Positions 50,007 through 58,623 of a stretch of 64,000 nt of DNA are shown here, piece after piece (the first letter of the stretch is position 1; every line of letters starts with the position of its first letter). Both the position numbers and the translations under genes were made by a program. Source of the stretch: an uncultured Bacilli bacterium (GTDB lineage: Bacteria > Bacillota_I > Bacilli_A > RF39 > UBA660); the NCBI GenBank assembly GCA_934098505.1, contig CAKOOR010000003.1:62001-126000 (forward strand). Reading direction: 5' to 3'. Under the pieces are notes generated by a model, which was not told the DNA's origin, did no database searches, and saw only the letters and a list, made by a program, of their open reading frames with translations.

Positions 50007-52562
50007 ATGCAAAATGAAACAGTAAAGAAAATCCAAGAATATGCTTTAGAAGAAATAATGGGCTTACGTTTTGGAGCCTATGCTAAAGAGATTATTCAAG
50101 ACCGTGCAATTCCTGATGTTCGTGATGGATTAAAACCGGTTCAAAGAAGAATCTTATATGATATGTATATTAATCATAATGATTTCGCTCATCCTTTTAC
50201 GAAGTGTGCTAAAACAGTTGGCGATGTTTTAGGCAAATTCCATCCCCATGGTGATTCATCTGTTTATGATGCCATGGTTCGTATGTCCCAATGGTGGAAA
50301 CAATCAATGCCTCTTATTGACATTCATGGTAATAATGGTTCCATCGATGGTGATGGTCCTGCCGCTTATCGTTATACCGAAGCTCGCCTTTCCAAGGTTG
50401 CTAATGAATTATTAAAAGACTTAGATAAAGGCACAGTCCAGTGGGCACCAAACTTTGATGATACCTTACTAGAACCAACGGTATTACCTGCTAAGTTCCC
50501 AGCTCTTTTAGTTAATGGTACTAATGGTATTTCTGCAGGTTATGCTACCAACATTCCCCCACATAATTTAGGTGAGATAATTGATGCTACTATCAAGAGA
50601 ATCGACAGTCCAAATTGTCGTTTAGAAACGATTTTAGATATTGTTAAAGGCCCTGACTTTCCAACTGGTGGTATTTGCATGGGTAAAAATGGGATCATTG
50701 ATGCCTTTTCAACAGGTCGTGGGCGAGTTATTGTTCGCAGTAAATATGAAATTGTAAAAACTAAAGGAAAAGAACAAATCATTATTACTGAAATTCCTTT
50801 TGAAGTTAATAAGGCTATGATGGTTGCTAAAATAGATGCTATCAGAATTGATAAGAAAATCGACGGTATTGCTGAGGTTCGTGATGAAACTGACCGTACC
50901 GGTATTCGCATCGCTATTGATTTGAAAACTAATGCCAACAGCGATTTAATAATCAATTACTTACTTAAAAATACTGATTTACAAGTTTCTTATAACTATA
51001 ATATGGTCGCTATTGTCAATAAACGTCCAATGACTTTAGGAATATTACCATTACTCGATGCTTATATTGCTCATCAAAAAGAAGTTATTACTAGACGTAG
51101 TAAATTTGACTTAGAAGCCTATCAAAAACGTTTAAATATCGTTGATGGTTTCTTAAAAATGATGGATATCTTAGATGAAGTTATTAAGACAATCCGCGCT
51201 TCTAAGAATAAGACTGATGCTAAAGAAAATTTGATAAAAGAGTTTGGCTTTAACGCCGAACAAGCTGAAGCTATTGTTGTTTTACAATTATATCGTTTAA
51301 CTAATACCGATGTCTTAGCTTTACAAGAAGAACATGATAACTTAGTAAAATATATTAAAGCTTTAGAACTTATTTTAAGTAATGAAGAAAAATTAAAAGA
51401 AGTTATGAAGTATGAATTAAAAAAAATTAAAAAAGATTATCCAACCCCAAGAAGAACTGAGATTATTGATGAAATAGTCGATATTAAATTAGATACTACT
51501 GATTTAATTACAAAAGAAAATGTCATGGTAGCATTATCTAATGAAGGCTATATTAAGCGCGTTTCAATGAAAAGTTTCACTTCAAGTAATGGCGATGAAA
51601 CTACTTTAAAACCAGGCGATTATCTAAAATATTTATTTGAAGTTTCAACTTTGGATAATTTAGTTATATTTACTAATTTAGGACAATATCTATATGTTCC
51701 CGTTCATACTATTTTTGAATGTAAATGGAAAGAACTAGGCAAACATATTAATAATTTAGTTACTGGTTTAGCTGAATCTGAATATATTGTCGGTGCCTTT
51801 ATTCTTAAAGATCCTGAAGAAAAGATTACATTTGTAACTAAGAATGGTTTAGTAAAACAATCAATTTTAAAAGACTTTATAGTAAGCCGTTATTCTAAAG
51901 CTATGCTTGCTTTCAAATTAAAAGATAATGATGAAGTAATTGCTGTAAATTCTAGTAAATCAAGAACTATTTTAATAAGTGAAACTGGTTATTATGTTAA
52001 TATTGATACTGAAGAAATTCCAGTAGTTGGCGCTCGTGCCTCTGGTGTAAAAGGCATGAATCTAAAAGATGATTTCTTAGTAGCAGGTTTATCTCTTGGT
52101 TCAAGTGAATATTTAAGTATTTTTACTAATAATAAAACAGCTAAACGTATAAGAGTAAGTGAATTAGAAACTCATAATCGTGCGAAAAAGGGTAGTACTT
52201 TAATGAAAAAGGTCAAATCATTTGATTATAAAATTATTAAAGCTTTACTTACTGATGGTAAAGACGAATTGTACTTAAAAAGTGATAATGAAATTACCAA
52301 AATAAAAAATACTGATATATCCATTTTAGATTTAAAATCAACCGGCGGTACTGTAAGCAAATACAAAATAGATGATGTTTTTACTAATACTATTTCAGAT
52401 AATAGTCTAAAAAAAGCTAAAGAACCAAAAGAAGAAGTAAAAAATCTAGAAGAAGATAATAATGCAACTGAAGAAAGACCAGAAGAAAAAGCCCCAACAG
52501 AAACAGAACCTAAAGAAGAACAAGTATCTTTAAATGATTTCTTTGATGAATTTAAAATTTAG
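50007..52562 (+). CDS. parC: DNA topoisomerase IV subunit A
   Basis: 851 residues. Winged-helix and tower domains with QDRAIPDVRDGLKPVQRRILY, the quinolone region HPHGDSSVYDAMVRMSQ and the catalytic Tyr in AAYRYTEARLSK. The C-terminal beta-pinwheel has no GyrA-box (QRRGGKG), favouring ParC. An acidic Lys/Glu tail of ~70 residues follows. At the position of GrlA Glu84 there is Asp, as in many GyrA. Starts 4 bases after parE. Confidence 0.92.
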   Translation: MQNETVKKIQEYALEEIMGLRFGAYAKEIIQDRAIPDVRDGLKPVQRRILYDMYINHNDFAHPFTKCAKTVGDVLGKFHPHGDSSVYDAMVRMSQWWKQSMPLIDIHGNNGSIDGDGPAAYRYTEARLSKVANELLKDLDKGTVQWAPNFDDTLLEPTVLPAKFPALLVNGTNGISAGYATNIPPHNLGEIIDATIKRIDSPNCRLETILDIVKGPDFPTGGICMGKNGIIDAFSTGRGRVIVRSKYEIVKTKGKEQIIITEIPFEVNKAMMVAKIDAIRIDKKIDGIAEVRDETDRTGIRIAIDLKTNANSDLIINYLLKNTDLQVSYNYNMVAIVNKRPMTLGILPLLDAYIAHQKEVITRRSKFDLEAYQKRLNIVDGFLKMMDILDEVIKTIRASKNKTDAKENLIKEFGFNAEQAEAIVVLQLYRLTNTDVLALQEEHDNLVKYIKALELILSNEEKLKEVMKYELKKIKKDYPTPRRTEIIDEIVDIKLDTTDLITKENVMVALSNEGYIKRVSMKSFTSSNGDETTLKPGDYLKYLFEVSTLDNLVIFTNLGQYLYVPVHTIFECKWKELGKHINNLVTGLAESEYIVGAFILKDPEEKITFVTKNGLVKQSILKDFIVSRYSKAMLAFKLKDNDEVIAVNSSKSRTILISETGYYVNIDTEEIPVVGARASGVKGMNLKDDFLVAGLSLGSSEYLSIFTNNKTAKRIRVSELETHNRAKKGSTLMKKVKSFDYKIIKALLTDGKDELYLKSDNEITKIKNTDISILDLKSTGGTVSKYKIDDVFTNTISDNSLKKAKEPKEEVKNLEEDNNATEERPEEKAPTETEPKEEQVSLNDFFDEFKI

Positions 52563-52569
52563 ATAAATA

Positions 52570-52610
52570 AAATCACTTACTAATAAATAAAATTTAGTAG
52601 GTGATTTTTT
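52570..52610 (+). terminator. Terminator-like hairpin with the ylbD SD in its 3' arm
   Basis: AAATCACTTACTA (52570-52582) pairs with TAGTAGGTGATTTTTT up to the ATG at 52611. The 3' arm holds AGGTGA, the SD of ylbD. Same layout as 2725-2759. Confidence 0.65.
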
Positions 52611-52985
52611 ATGGACAAAAAAGAAGCTTTTAAAGAATTTTTACGACAACATCCTAAAATTACAGAATATTTAAGAAATAATAAAGAAAGTTCTATTCAA
52701 AAATTATACGAAATATACGATATTTATGGTGAAGATAGCGCCGCTTGGAGTCCATATTTAAACTTTACTAGTGAAAATATTAAAACTACCAGCGGTGATT
52801 CAATTGGTAGTATCAAAGATTTGATGAAAAATATTGATATTGATAGTTTGCAAGAACATATTAAAACCGCTCAGAAAGCCTTAGGATTTATTGAAGAATT
52901 AACCAGCAAAGGCGCCAGTAATATCAACAGTATACCAAAAGGTCCTAAGAGTCCAAGACCATTAGATAAATTTTTTGGAGATTAA
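52611..52985 (+). CDS. ylbD: YlbD-like putative spore coat protein
   Basis: 124 residues. The opening KKEAFKEFLRQHPKITEYLR and EIYDIYGEDSAAWSPYLN match the YlbD family of (putative) spore coat proteins; an SxxGSIKDLMKNIDID helix and a C-terminus ending LDKFFGD follow. In Bacillus ylbD and ylbE are adjacent and here too the next gene is ylbE-like. Function in spores is poorly known. Confidence 0.78.
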   Translation: MDKKEAFKEFLRQHPKITEYLRNNKESSIQKLYEIYDIYGEDSAAWSPYLNFTSENIKTTSGDSIGSIKDLMKNIDIDSLQEHIKTAQKALGFIEELTSKGASNINSIPKGPKSPRPLDKFFGD

Positions 52986-52987
52986 TT

Positions 52988-53209
52988 ATGGAATTAGAAT
53001 TGCAATACAAAATTAAAAATACTAAGAATTATTATAATTACTTAAAAGAAAATTCTTACTATATAAAAAGACTTAATCGTAATAAAAATGAATTTGAAAA
53101 TTTTAATAATTTTGTTAAAGATAAATATGGTTTAAGAGTAACTGATAAGATAAGTAAGACTATTGATAATATCGATTTAATAAGTACCCTTTTGAGTACT
53201 TTAAAGTAA
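52988..53209 (+). CDS. ylbE: YlbE-like protein
   Basis: 73 residues, beginning two bases after ylbD. KENSYYIKRLNRNKNEFENFN corresponds to the PYWYRKLSRNPNDLEAFE region of YlbE, and the helical end DKISKTIDNIDLISTLLSTL fits as well. Function unknown; the pairing with ylbD supports both calls. Confidence 0.75.
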   Translation: MELELQYKIKNTKNYYNYLKENSYYIKRLNRNKNEFENFNNFVKDKYGLRVTDKISKTIDNIDLISTLLSTLK

Positions 53210-53281
53210 TGTTTCTAAATTTTATATTATTAAAATAAAAATTAATAAAAATACTGGCTTTAGTGGATTTCTACCGGTCTT

Positions 53282-53392
53282 TATAATACCATATTTATTA
53301 GATACATTTGATTGTTAGATGTTTTAACCTCAGTCCAAATTTTAATTTTATTTAAAAATGGAAGGGGGTGGTCCATATGAAGGGAGCCTTCA
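53282..53392 (+). promoter_or_regulatory. Putative toxin mRNA promoter and structured 5' leader
   Basis: TATAAT at 53282-53287 (weak -35). The ~100-nt leader contains 53301-53337, which is complementary in three blocks to the 3' end of the transcript (53543-53580): GGACTGAG, AACATCTAAC and TCAAATGTATC. SD AAGGGAG lies at 53380-53386. Confidence 0.55.
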
Positions 53393-53467
53393 ATGGAGTA
53401 CTTAGTTGTACTTATCGTCATTCTTATATTAATTATAAGAATATTAGATTCTGGCAACAGAAAATAA
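53393..53467 (+). CDS. Candidate type I toxin: 24-residue membrane peptide
   Basis: MEYLVVLIVILILIIRILDS plus GNRK: a start, one hydrophobic helix of about 16 residues and a charged end, typical of type I toxins of Firmicutes (Fst/TxpA/BsrG size class) or holin-like toxins. An AAGGGAG SD precedes it. The mRNA shows long 5'-3' complementarity and ends in a bidirectional terminator, and a strong promoter on the other strand (53621-53648) would make an antisense RNA over the 3' end. No database match could be made. It is too short for ordinary ORF calling. Confidence 0.65.
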   Translation: MEYLVVLIVILILIIRILDSGNRK

Positions 53468-53485
53468 TACTGATTTTAAGTAAAA

Positions 53486-53620
53486 ACGAAAAACATCTAC
53501 TCAACGCTGTGAATAGATGTTTCTCTAACACTAAACTATAATGGACTGAGAAACATCTAACGAACCAAGTCAAATGTATCTCTTTTTTGTTTAAAGAACA
53601 ATTAAATTCTTTCACTAAGT
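53486..53620 (-). ncRNA. Candidate antisense RNA (antitoxin) convergent with the peptide mRNA
   Basis: From the minus-strand promoter at 53621-53648, start near 53615. It reads through the complement of the 3' arm (53543-53580) and ends at hairpin AAACATCTA/TAGATGTTT followed by TTTCGTTTTT near 53480. Overlap with the toxin mRNA is about 100 nt. Confidence 0.55.
53491..53523. terminator. Bidirectional hairpin in the toxin-antitoxin overlap
   Basis: AAACATCTA and TAGATGTTT around a 14-nt loop, with pyrimidine-rich sequence on either side. A second downstream copy of AAACATCTA at 53551 takes part in the 5'-3' pairing. Confidence 0.6.
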
Positions 53621-53648
53621 AGTATAGCATATTTTTTATATTTTGCAA
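53621..53648 (-). promoter_or_regulatory. Minus-strand promoter of the antisense RNA
   Basis: On the minus strand TTGCAA (53643-53648), 16 bases, TATACT (53621-53626). Confidence 0.65.
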
Positions 53649-53823
53649 CTACTTATTCAATTTAAGTATATCCCAAATAATAATTATTATCCCACCATAA
53701 ATAAATTTAGTTATAAATAACAAATAACAATCTTACCACCAGTAAACTATTTTTAATTTACAAGCACTTAAGGGTCGTGATATAATCTTTTTAGATTATA
53801 GATAATAAAGAGGGATTAATTAT

Positions 53824-54594
53824 ATGAAAAATTTACGCAAAGGCAAAGTAGTCTGCATTACTAGTGGTAAAGGTGGCGTAGGTAAAACCACTTTAACTGT
53901 TAATTTAGCCGGAATAATCGAAAGTTTAAATAAAAAAGTATTACTTATCGACCTTGATTTAACTAACGGTGGTTTAGCTTTAATACTAAATACCCCCTAT
54001 AAGAAAAATATATGTAATATGTTATACGATATTGAACATAACACCTATGATTCCATAAATGACTATGTAGTCAAGTATGATGATTATATTGATGTTTTAC
54101 CAGCTTCTACGGATCCAAGAGATTTTAATAAGATTAATAATTCTTTAATTAATATTGTCTTAGAAAAAGCTTCCTTTATCTACGATGTAGTCTTAATTGA
54201 TATGACTCATATTTTAAATGAAATTAATGTTTTCGCACTTGACTTCTGTGATATGGCTTTAGTAGTAACAACCAATTGTCCGATGGATCTTAAGAATACT
54301 AGAAATTTAGTAACCTTGTTTGAAAACTTAAATATCCATAAATATCGTATCTTACTTAATGAAAGTATCAATCCATTAAAACAATATTTTAGTTTATATG
54401 ATATAAAAAATATTATCAAAACCAACATTGACTATCATATATCGACCGAGTTCTACTTAACCGATATTGAAAAAGAAATCATGAAAGGTAAAATAATAAC
54501 TTTAGATAGTAAAACTATAAAACATTATCAAAATGATTATACAGCCTTACTTAACATGGCTGCTGATATAGTAGGAGGTAATAATAATGAGTAA
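53824..54594 (+). CDS. CpaE/TadZ-like MinD-family ATPase
   Basis: 256 residues with a deviant Walker A (SGKGGVGKTT), switch-like LLIDLDLTNGGLAL and DVVLIDMTHIL. MinD/ParA-type ATPases of the CpaE/TadZ group position Tad pilus machinery at the membrane. It is the first gene of a four-gene overlapping run (53824-57433). Extended -10 TGATATAAT (near 53779) and SD AGAGGGAT precede it. A role in sporulation or flagella is less likely given the neighbours. Confidence 0.82.
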   Translation: MKNLRKGKVVCITSGKGGVGKTTLTVNLAGIIESLNKKVLLIDLDLTNGGLALILNTPYKKNICNMLYDIEHNTYDSINDYVVKYDDYIDVLPASTDPRDFNKINNSLINIVLEKASFIYDVVLIDMTHILNEINVFALDFCDMALVVTTNCPMDLKNTRNLVTLFENLNIHKYRILLNESINPLKQYFSLYDIKNIIKTNIDYHISTEFYLTDIEKEIMKGKIITLDSKTIKHYQNDYTALLNMAADIVGGNNNE

Positions 54595-55789
54595 GACTTT
54601 AGCAAACGCCTTTAACATTGAAAATGTCAATCTCTTGAAAATAAATGATTATGAGATATTTCAAGATAAAGAAACTTTAGCACAAATTAAAAATGATATC
54701 ACGTTTAGCTTAATCGACGAAGTAGCATTAGGGCTAAAAGAAACAGATATTCATAGTAAAATTGATGAATATACCAAATCCTTAAATCTTAGTGCTCTAG
54801 AAAAACAATACTTATATAATCTAATTGAAAATGAGATTTATGGAATTGGTCCCATTACCGAAGTTATGAACGATGAATCAGTAAAAAAAATCTTCGTTAA
54901 TTCTCCAAGTTCAGTATACGTTTTAACGAACAGTGGATATCATAAAGACGAATCGATATCATTCATCAATAACGAACACATCATCAAATCAATTACTAAT
55001 TTAGCTCGTAAAAATAATTTAAATATATCTTTAGAAAATCCTCAAGTATCTTTTAAAACTTTAAATAATGATAGAGTAAGTCTTTTATTACCACCTTTAG
55101 TTAATAACCCCGTTGTAACAATTAGCAAAAACGATAAGAATTTAGAAAGTATCGAAGAACTACTACGTTTAGGAACTCTAACTCCTTATATGGCTAGATT
55201 CTTAGAAGCAGCTGTCAAATCTAAACTAAATATCTTAGTGTGTGGTAATAAAAATAGCGGTAAAAGAACCTTAATTAATACTTTAATAAACTTCATTCCT
55301 AATAATGAAAGAATAGTCTATACCGGAACGAAAGAGATTATAAGCAATACCAAACAAATGGTTTTAACAGATACAATGGACGTTAATACTTTAGAAAATT
55401 TATATCCGTCATACCTTATTTATGTTAACAAAAACATTGATACTTTATTAAAATTAGTCAATAAAAGTCAAGGAATTATTGCTAGTTTCGATATTAAAAA
55501 GTTTACTTTAGATAATTTAGTAACTAATGTTTTATTAGAAAATCCTAATATGAACCATGAAACAGTTCTAGCAAGCATTTATAGCGGTTTTGATATTTTA
55601 GTGTATATGGAAAAGGGTAACGATAATAAAATAAGAGTAACTGGAATAAAAGAAATCACCAATCAAGACCAAAAAGATATCTTTATTTATGCTAATAATA
55701 CCTTTAGTTTTAATAAACATAATAACAACACATATAAAAAATTAAAGAATATGGGTATTAATACCTTAGATGATATCTTTGGAGCGTAA
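54587..55789 (+). CDS. CpaF/TadA-like secretion ATPase with degenerate catalytic motifs
   Basis: 400 residues. The N-terminal region and GIGPITEVMNDESVKKIFVN, VSLLLPPLVNNPVVTISK and LGTLTPYMARFLEAAVKSKLNILVCG match CpaF closely. The P-loop reads GNKNSGKR, lacking the S/T after GK. The Asp box (usually ...IEDAAEL) is YTGTKEI, the Walker B GEVRG is replaced by YVNKNI, and the His-box TIHANSP by SFDIKKF. The gene is intact and overlaps its neighbours, so it is maintained. It may be an ATPase-dead scaffold or use a separate motor. Family call firm, activity doubtful. Confidence 0.8.
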   Translation: MSKTLANAFNIENVNLLKINDYEIFQDKETLAQIKNDITFSLIDEVALGLKETDIHSKIDEYTKSLNLSALEKQYLYNLIENEIYGIGPITEVMNDESVKKIFVNSPSSVYVLTNSGYHKDESISFINNEHIIKSITNLARKNNLNISLENPQVSFKTLNNDRVSLLLPPLVNNPVVTISKNDKNLESIEELLRLGTLTPYMARFLEAAVKSKLNILVCGNKNSGKRTLINTLINFIPNNERIVYTGTKEIISNTKQMVLTDTMDVNTLENLYPSYLIYVNKNIDTLLKLVNKSQGIIASFDIKKFTLDNLVTNVLLENPNMNHETVLASIYSGFDILVYMEKGNDNKIRVTGIKEITNQDQKDIFIYANNTFSFNKHNNNTYKKLKNMGINTLDDIFGA

Positions 55790-55791
55790 TT

Positions 55792-56781
55792 ATGCCAATT
55801 TATGTAATTCAATTAAGTCTTGCTTTTATTGCCATATTGATTGGCACCTCCCTTTTAAAAATTGCTCAAATCTTACAAAAAATTCATCGTATAAGTCGTT
55901 TTAGTCTTGATATTCCCAAAGAAAATACCCCAATTTTAACTAATGTTGCTAATGCTTTTTATAAAATAATTAATAATCTCAGTAAAGGTTTAAGTCGTTA
56001 TTCATTCATAAATAAAATATCAGCTAAATATGATAAATATATCTTAGAAATAAATCGCGATAAGGTAAAACCAATCGATTACTTTACTATTAAACTGCTT
56101 ATCGTTATTGCAAGTTTATCCTTTATTCTTATTGGAATTGTCTTAAACTTATTACCAGCCAGTCCTTTTATCTTTATAATTGGCTTCTTAGCTAGCTACT
56201 TTTTGCCAGATTTATACTGGAAATATTTATATATTAAAAGAACTAATCGCATTGTTAAAGATATTCTTACTAGTACTAAATATATCTATTATGGTCTTAA
56301 TAAAAACCTTACTATTGAAGAAGCGATTAAGTATGCTATCCATAATTTAGACGGCGACATTACTGATGAATTAAATAAAATATTAAAAGATATCAGACAT
56401 AATATTAGCTTAGAAGACGCTTATTTTAAATTCTATATACGTAGTCAAATTAAAGAAGTATTAGGAATCTATGAAGTTTTAAAGACCGCTAATCTTTTCC
56501 ATATAAACTATGTTGATGCTTTTAAATATATCATCAATGATAATGTTAAAACTTATAAAGAAAGAGAAAGTACTTTTAAAATTATTGATATCTATAACTA
56601 TTTATTTTTAATAATATTAATGATTCCTTTATTAGTATTTATCTTTGGCTTATTTATTAATCTATCTTACTTTGCCAGACTAATGAGTGGTAAAGGTTTA
56701 TATTTAGTAACAGTGATAGTTATTTTATATAGTATTTATATTTATATAATTAAGAATTTATTGGAGGTTAAGTTTGAATAA
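55792..56781 (+). CDS. TadB-like inner membrane platform protein
   Basis: 329 residues with an N-terminal helix, a membrane pair (about 100-145), a cytosolic type II secretion F domain (DILTSTKYIYYGLNKNLTIEEAIKYAIHNL) and two C-terminal helices. This is the TadB layout. With TadC it forms the platform on which the TadA ATPase acts. Two bases separate it from the cpaF-like gene; it overlaps the next by 8. Confidence 0.8.
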   Translation: MPIYVIQLSLAFIAILIGTSLLKIAQILQKIHRISRFSLDIPKENTPILTNVANAFYKIINNLSKGLSRYSFINKISAKYDKYILEINRDKVKPIDYFTIKLLIVIASLSFILIGIVLNLLPASPFIFIIGFLASYFLPDLYWKYLYIKRTNRIVKDILTSTKYIYYGLNKNLTIEEAIKYAIHNLDGDITDELNKILKDIRHNISLEDAYFKFYIRSQIKEVLGIYEVLKTANLFHINYVDAFKYIINDNVKTYKERESTFKIIDIYNYLFLIILMIPLLVFIFGLFINLSYFARLMSGKGLYLVTVIVILYSIYIYIIKNLLEVKFE

Positions 56782-57433
56782 TTTTGTTAAAACTCTATAT
56801 CCAAAGAAATATTTACTTTCTTTAAATAAAAAAATTAAAAGACTAGGTATTGATAACAAGATGAATCTTGATACTTTTCTATTAACTCGTCTTTTAATTG
56901 AATTTGCCTTATTTATAGGCTTATTATTAATTCCTGTTTATGGGATATTTTTAAGTTTCTTATTTACTGTTCTTTTTCACTATTTATATGAAGATCTTTT
57001 AATAAATTCAAGATTGATTAAAAGAAGTGAAATCATCAAAAAAGATTTTTTAACTTTTATTAAATTATATCTTTTAGGACTTGAAAAAAATAATGATGCT
57101 TACTTAGTTTTTAAAACTGTTAGTAAGAATATAAATAGTAATTTAACTAAAGAAATTAATTATCTAAATAAAAAATATAATAATTATAATGATGTTGTAA
57201 CCAATTTAATTACGGTTATTCCAGAGATGTCTTTTAATGATAGTATTTTAATGTTAAGTAGTAAAGATACCAAACAAGCTTCTTTGGACATATTAAATGA
57301 TATTGAACAAGATAAGAAGACTGATTTAGAAAAAAAGATAAATGCTATTCCAATTAAAATTATAACTTTAAGTATTTTCTTTTTAGTGATTGTCTTATCA
57401 ATTATTCTCATTGGCCCAAAATATTTAACTTAA
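56774..57433 (+). CDS. TadC-like inner membrane platform protein (short)
   Basis: 219 residues from a TTG with GGAGG at 56763-56767. A membrane pair (about 40-78), a short F-type cytosolic domain (FLTFIKLYLLGLEKNNDAYLVFKTVSKN) and a C-terminal helix. Shorter than typical TadC (~300). Ends the overlapping run. No Flp pilin, TadE/F pseudopilin, CpaB, RcpA or prepilin peptidase is in the window. Confidence 0.75.
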   Translation: MNNFVKTLYPKKYLLSLNKKIKRLGIDNKMNLDTFLLTRLLIEFALFIGLLLIPVYGIFLSFLFTVLFHYLYEDLLINSRLIKRSEIIKKDFLTFIKLYLLGLEKNNDAYLVFKTVSKNINSNLTKEINYLNKKYNNYNDVVTNLITVIPEMSFNDSILMLSSKDTKQASLDILNDIEQDKKTDLEKKINAIPIKIITLSIFFLVIVLSIILIGPKYLT

Positions 57434-57502
57434 TAATTAAATTATGTTGCAATAAGTAAATATTTATGATAATCTAAATTTAAGAATAGAAGGTATTAAG
57501 AT

Positions 57503-58135
57503 ATGGAAAAATTTATAAATAATTTATACAGTAATAGTAATTTCCCAATAATATTAATCTCTTTAATAGCAATATTTATTGTCTTATTTATTATTACTCT
57601 TATATTAGCACTTAAGGATGCTAAAAATAACTCTGAAGAAGAAATATCTTTAAAGAATGAAGAAGAAAATAAAGATAAAGTGGTCTTTAAAGAACCAGTT
57701 AAAGAAGAAAAAGAAGAAACAAAAGAATCAAATGTCTTTGAAGATGTTTCTTTTGATAAAGAAGAAACTAAGGAAGATAATTCTGTTAGTAATAATATTT
57801 CTTTTCAAGAACCACTTACTGTTCCTGAAGCAGAAGAAGAAAATGTCGATGTAATAGAAGAAACTACCCAAACTATTCCTGTCTTAAAAGATGAAGAAAT
57901 AAGTAATTTTGAAGAATTCTTCTTTCAAAATCTAAAAGATAAAGATAATAATATTTTTGATTTTTCTAAACCAGAAACGAAGGAAGAAGAAAAACAAGAA
58001 GATAATAGTATTAATGATATTAATGAATCTTCCAAAGTAAATAACGACATTACCCCAAATACTTTTGAAATGCCAAAAATGAAAAAGGAATATACTTTCA
58101 AAGAACTAGATGGCGAAACTTATCGTTTAAAATAA
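57503..58135 (+). CDS. Single-pass membrane protein with acidic cytosolic tail
   Basis: 210 residues: a short N-terminus, one helix (about 16-38), then ~170 residues of Glu/Lys/Asp/Asn-rich low-complexity sequence ending in the more conserved-looking MPKMKKEYTFKELDGETYRLK. No family recognised. It lies 70 bases after the Tad-like genes and may be an accessory. Terminates at 58134-58160. Confidence 0.6.
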   Translation: MEKFINNLYSNSNFPIILISLIAIFIVLFIITLILALKDAKNNSEEEISLKNEEENKDKVVFKEPVKEEKEETKESNVFEDVSFDKEETKEDNSVSNNISFQEPLTVPEAEEENVDVIEETTQTIPVLKDEEISNFEEFFFQNLKDKDNNIFDFSKPETKEEEKQEDNSINDINESSKVNNDITPNTFEMPKMKKEYTFKELDGETYRLK

Positions 58136-58160
58136 AAAGTCCGATATTAGGACTTTTTTA
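58134..58160 (+). terminator. Terminator after the Tad-like locus
   Basis: AAAGTCC, 7-nt loop, GGACTTT, then Ts. Confidence 0.85.
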
Positions 58161-58261
58161 TTTTTATTAATTAAATTGAATTCCTATGTTAACTAAGATT
58201 TATTATTTAAATTATACGTATAATACTGTTAAACTTGATAATAATATATTAAAAGTAAAAT

Positions 58262-58542
58262 TTTCATAGAGTATATAACTCTATGAAATCGAAATATCGA
58301 TATCTATTTTTAATTTATAGTATAAATATACCATATATTTTAGAGATTTTAAAGAGTTTTTAATAACCTATTGTAGTCAAAATTGTAGTCAATTAAATTG
58401 CTTGTTTCTTTAGATATTAAAAGGGTTTTCAAAGCTTTTAATAGTCAAATAATCAATAATTTTTGTGGTCAAATTTTCTGGTCAAATACACATTTAATCC
58501 AGTAATTACTTAGCTTTTTCATAGAGTTATATACTCTATGAA
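58262..58542. repeat. Inverted pair of palindromes flanking TNGTCAAAT iterons
   Basis: Palindrome 1 at 58262-58288 (arms TTTCATAGAGT, centre ATATA) and palindrome 2 at 58518-58542 (arms TTCATAGAGT, centre TATAT) are reverse complements of each other. Between them are five TAGTCAA/TGGTCAAAT units starting at 58374, 58386, 58442, 58466 and 58479. The arrangement resembles tyrosine-recombinase arm and core sites. No integrase is in the window. Confidence 0.6.
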
Positions 58543-58623
58543 TCCATATTTACGCATTTTGATATCTATTACTCATTAATTGTTTAAAAATGGGAATAAT
58601 AATTGTAGTAAGGAAGATTTATT

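Noticed and set aside
48095..52562. gyrB-gyrA
   Set aside because: No GyrA box (QRRGGKG) and ParE-like motifs; parE-parC fits better.
53433..53648. 71-codon minus-strand frame across the toxin region
   Set aside because: It runs through the antisense promoter and terminator hairpins and has no SD.
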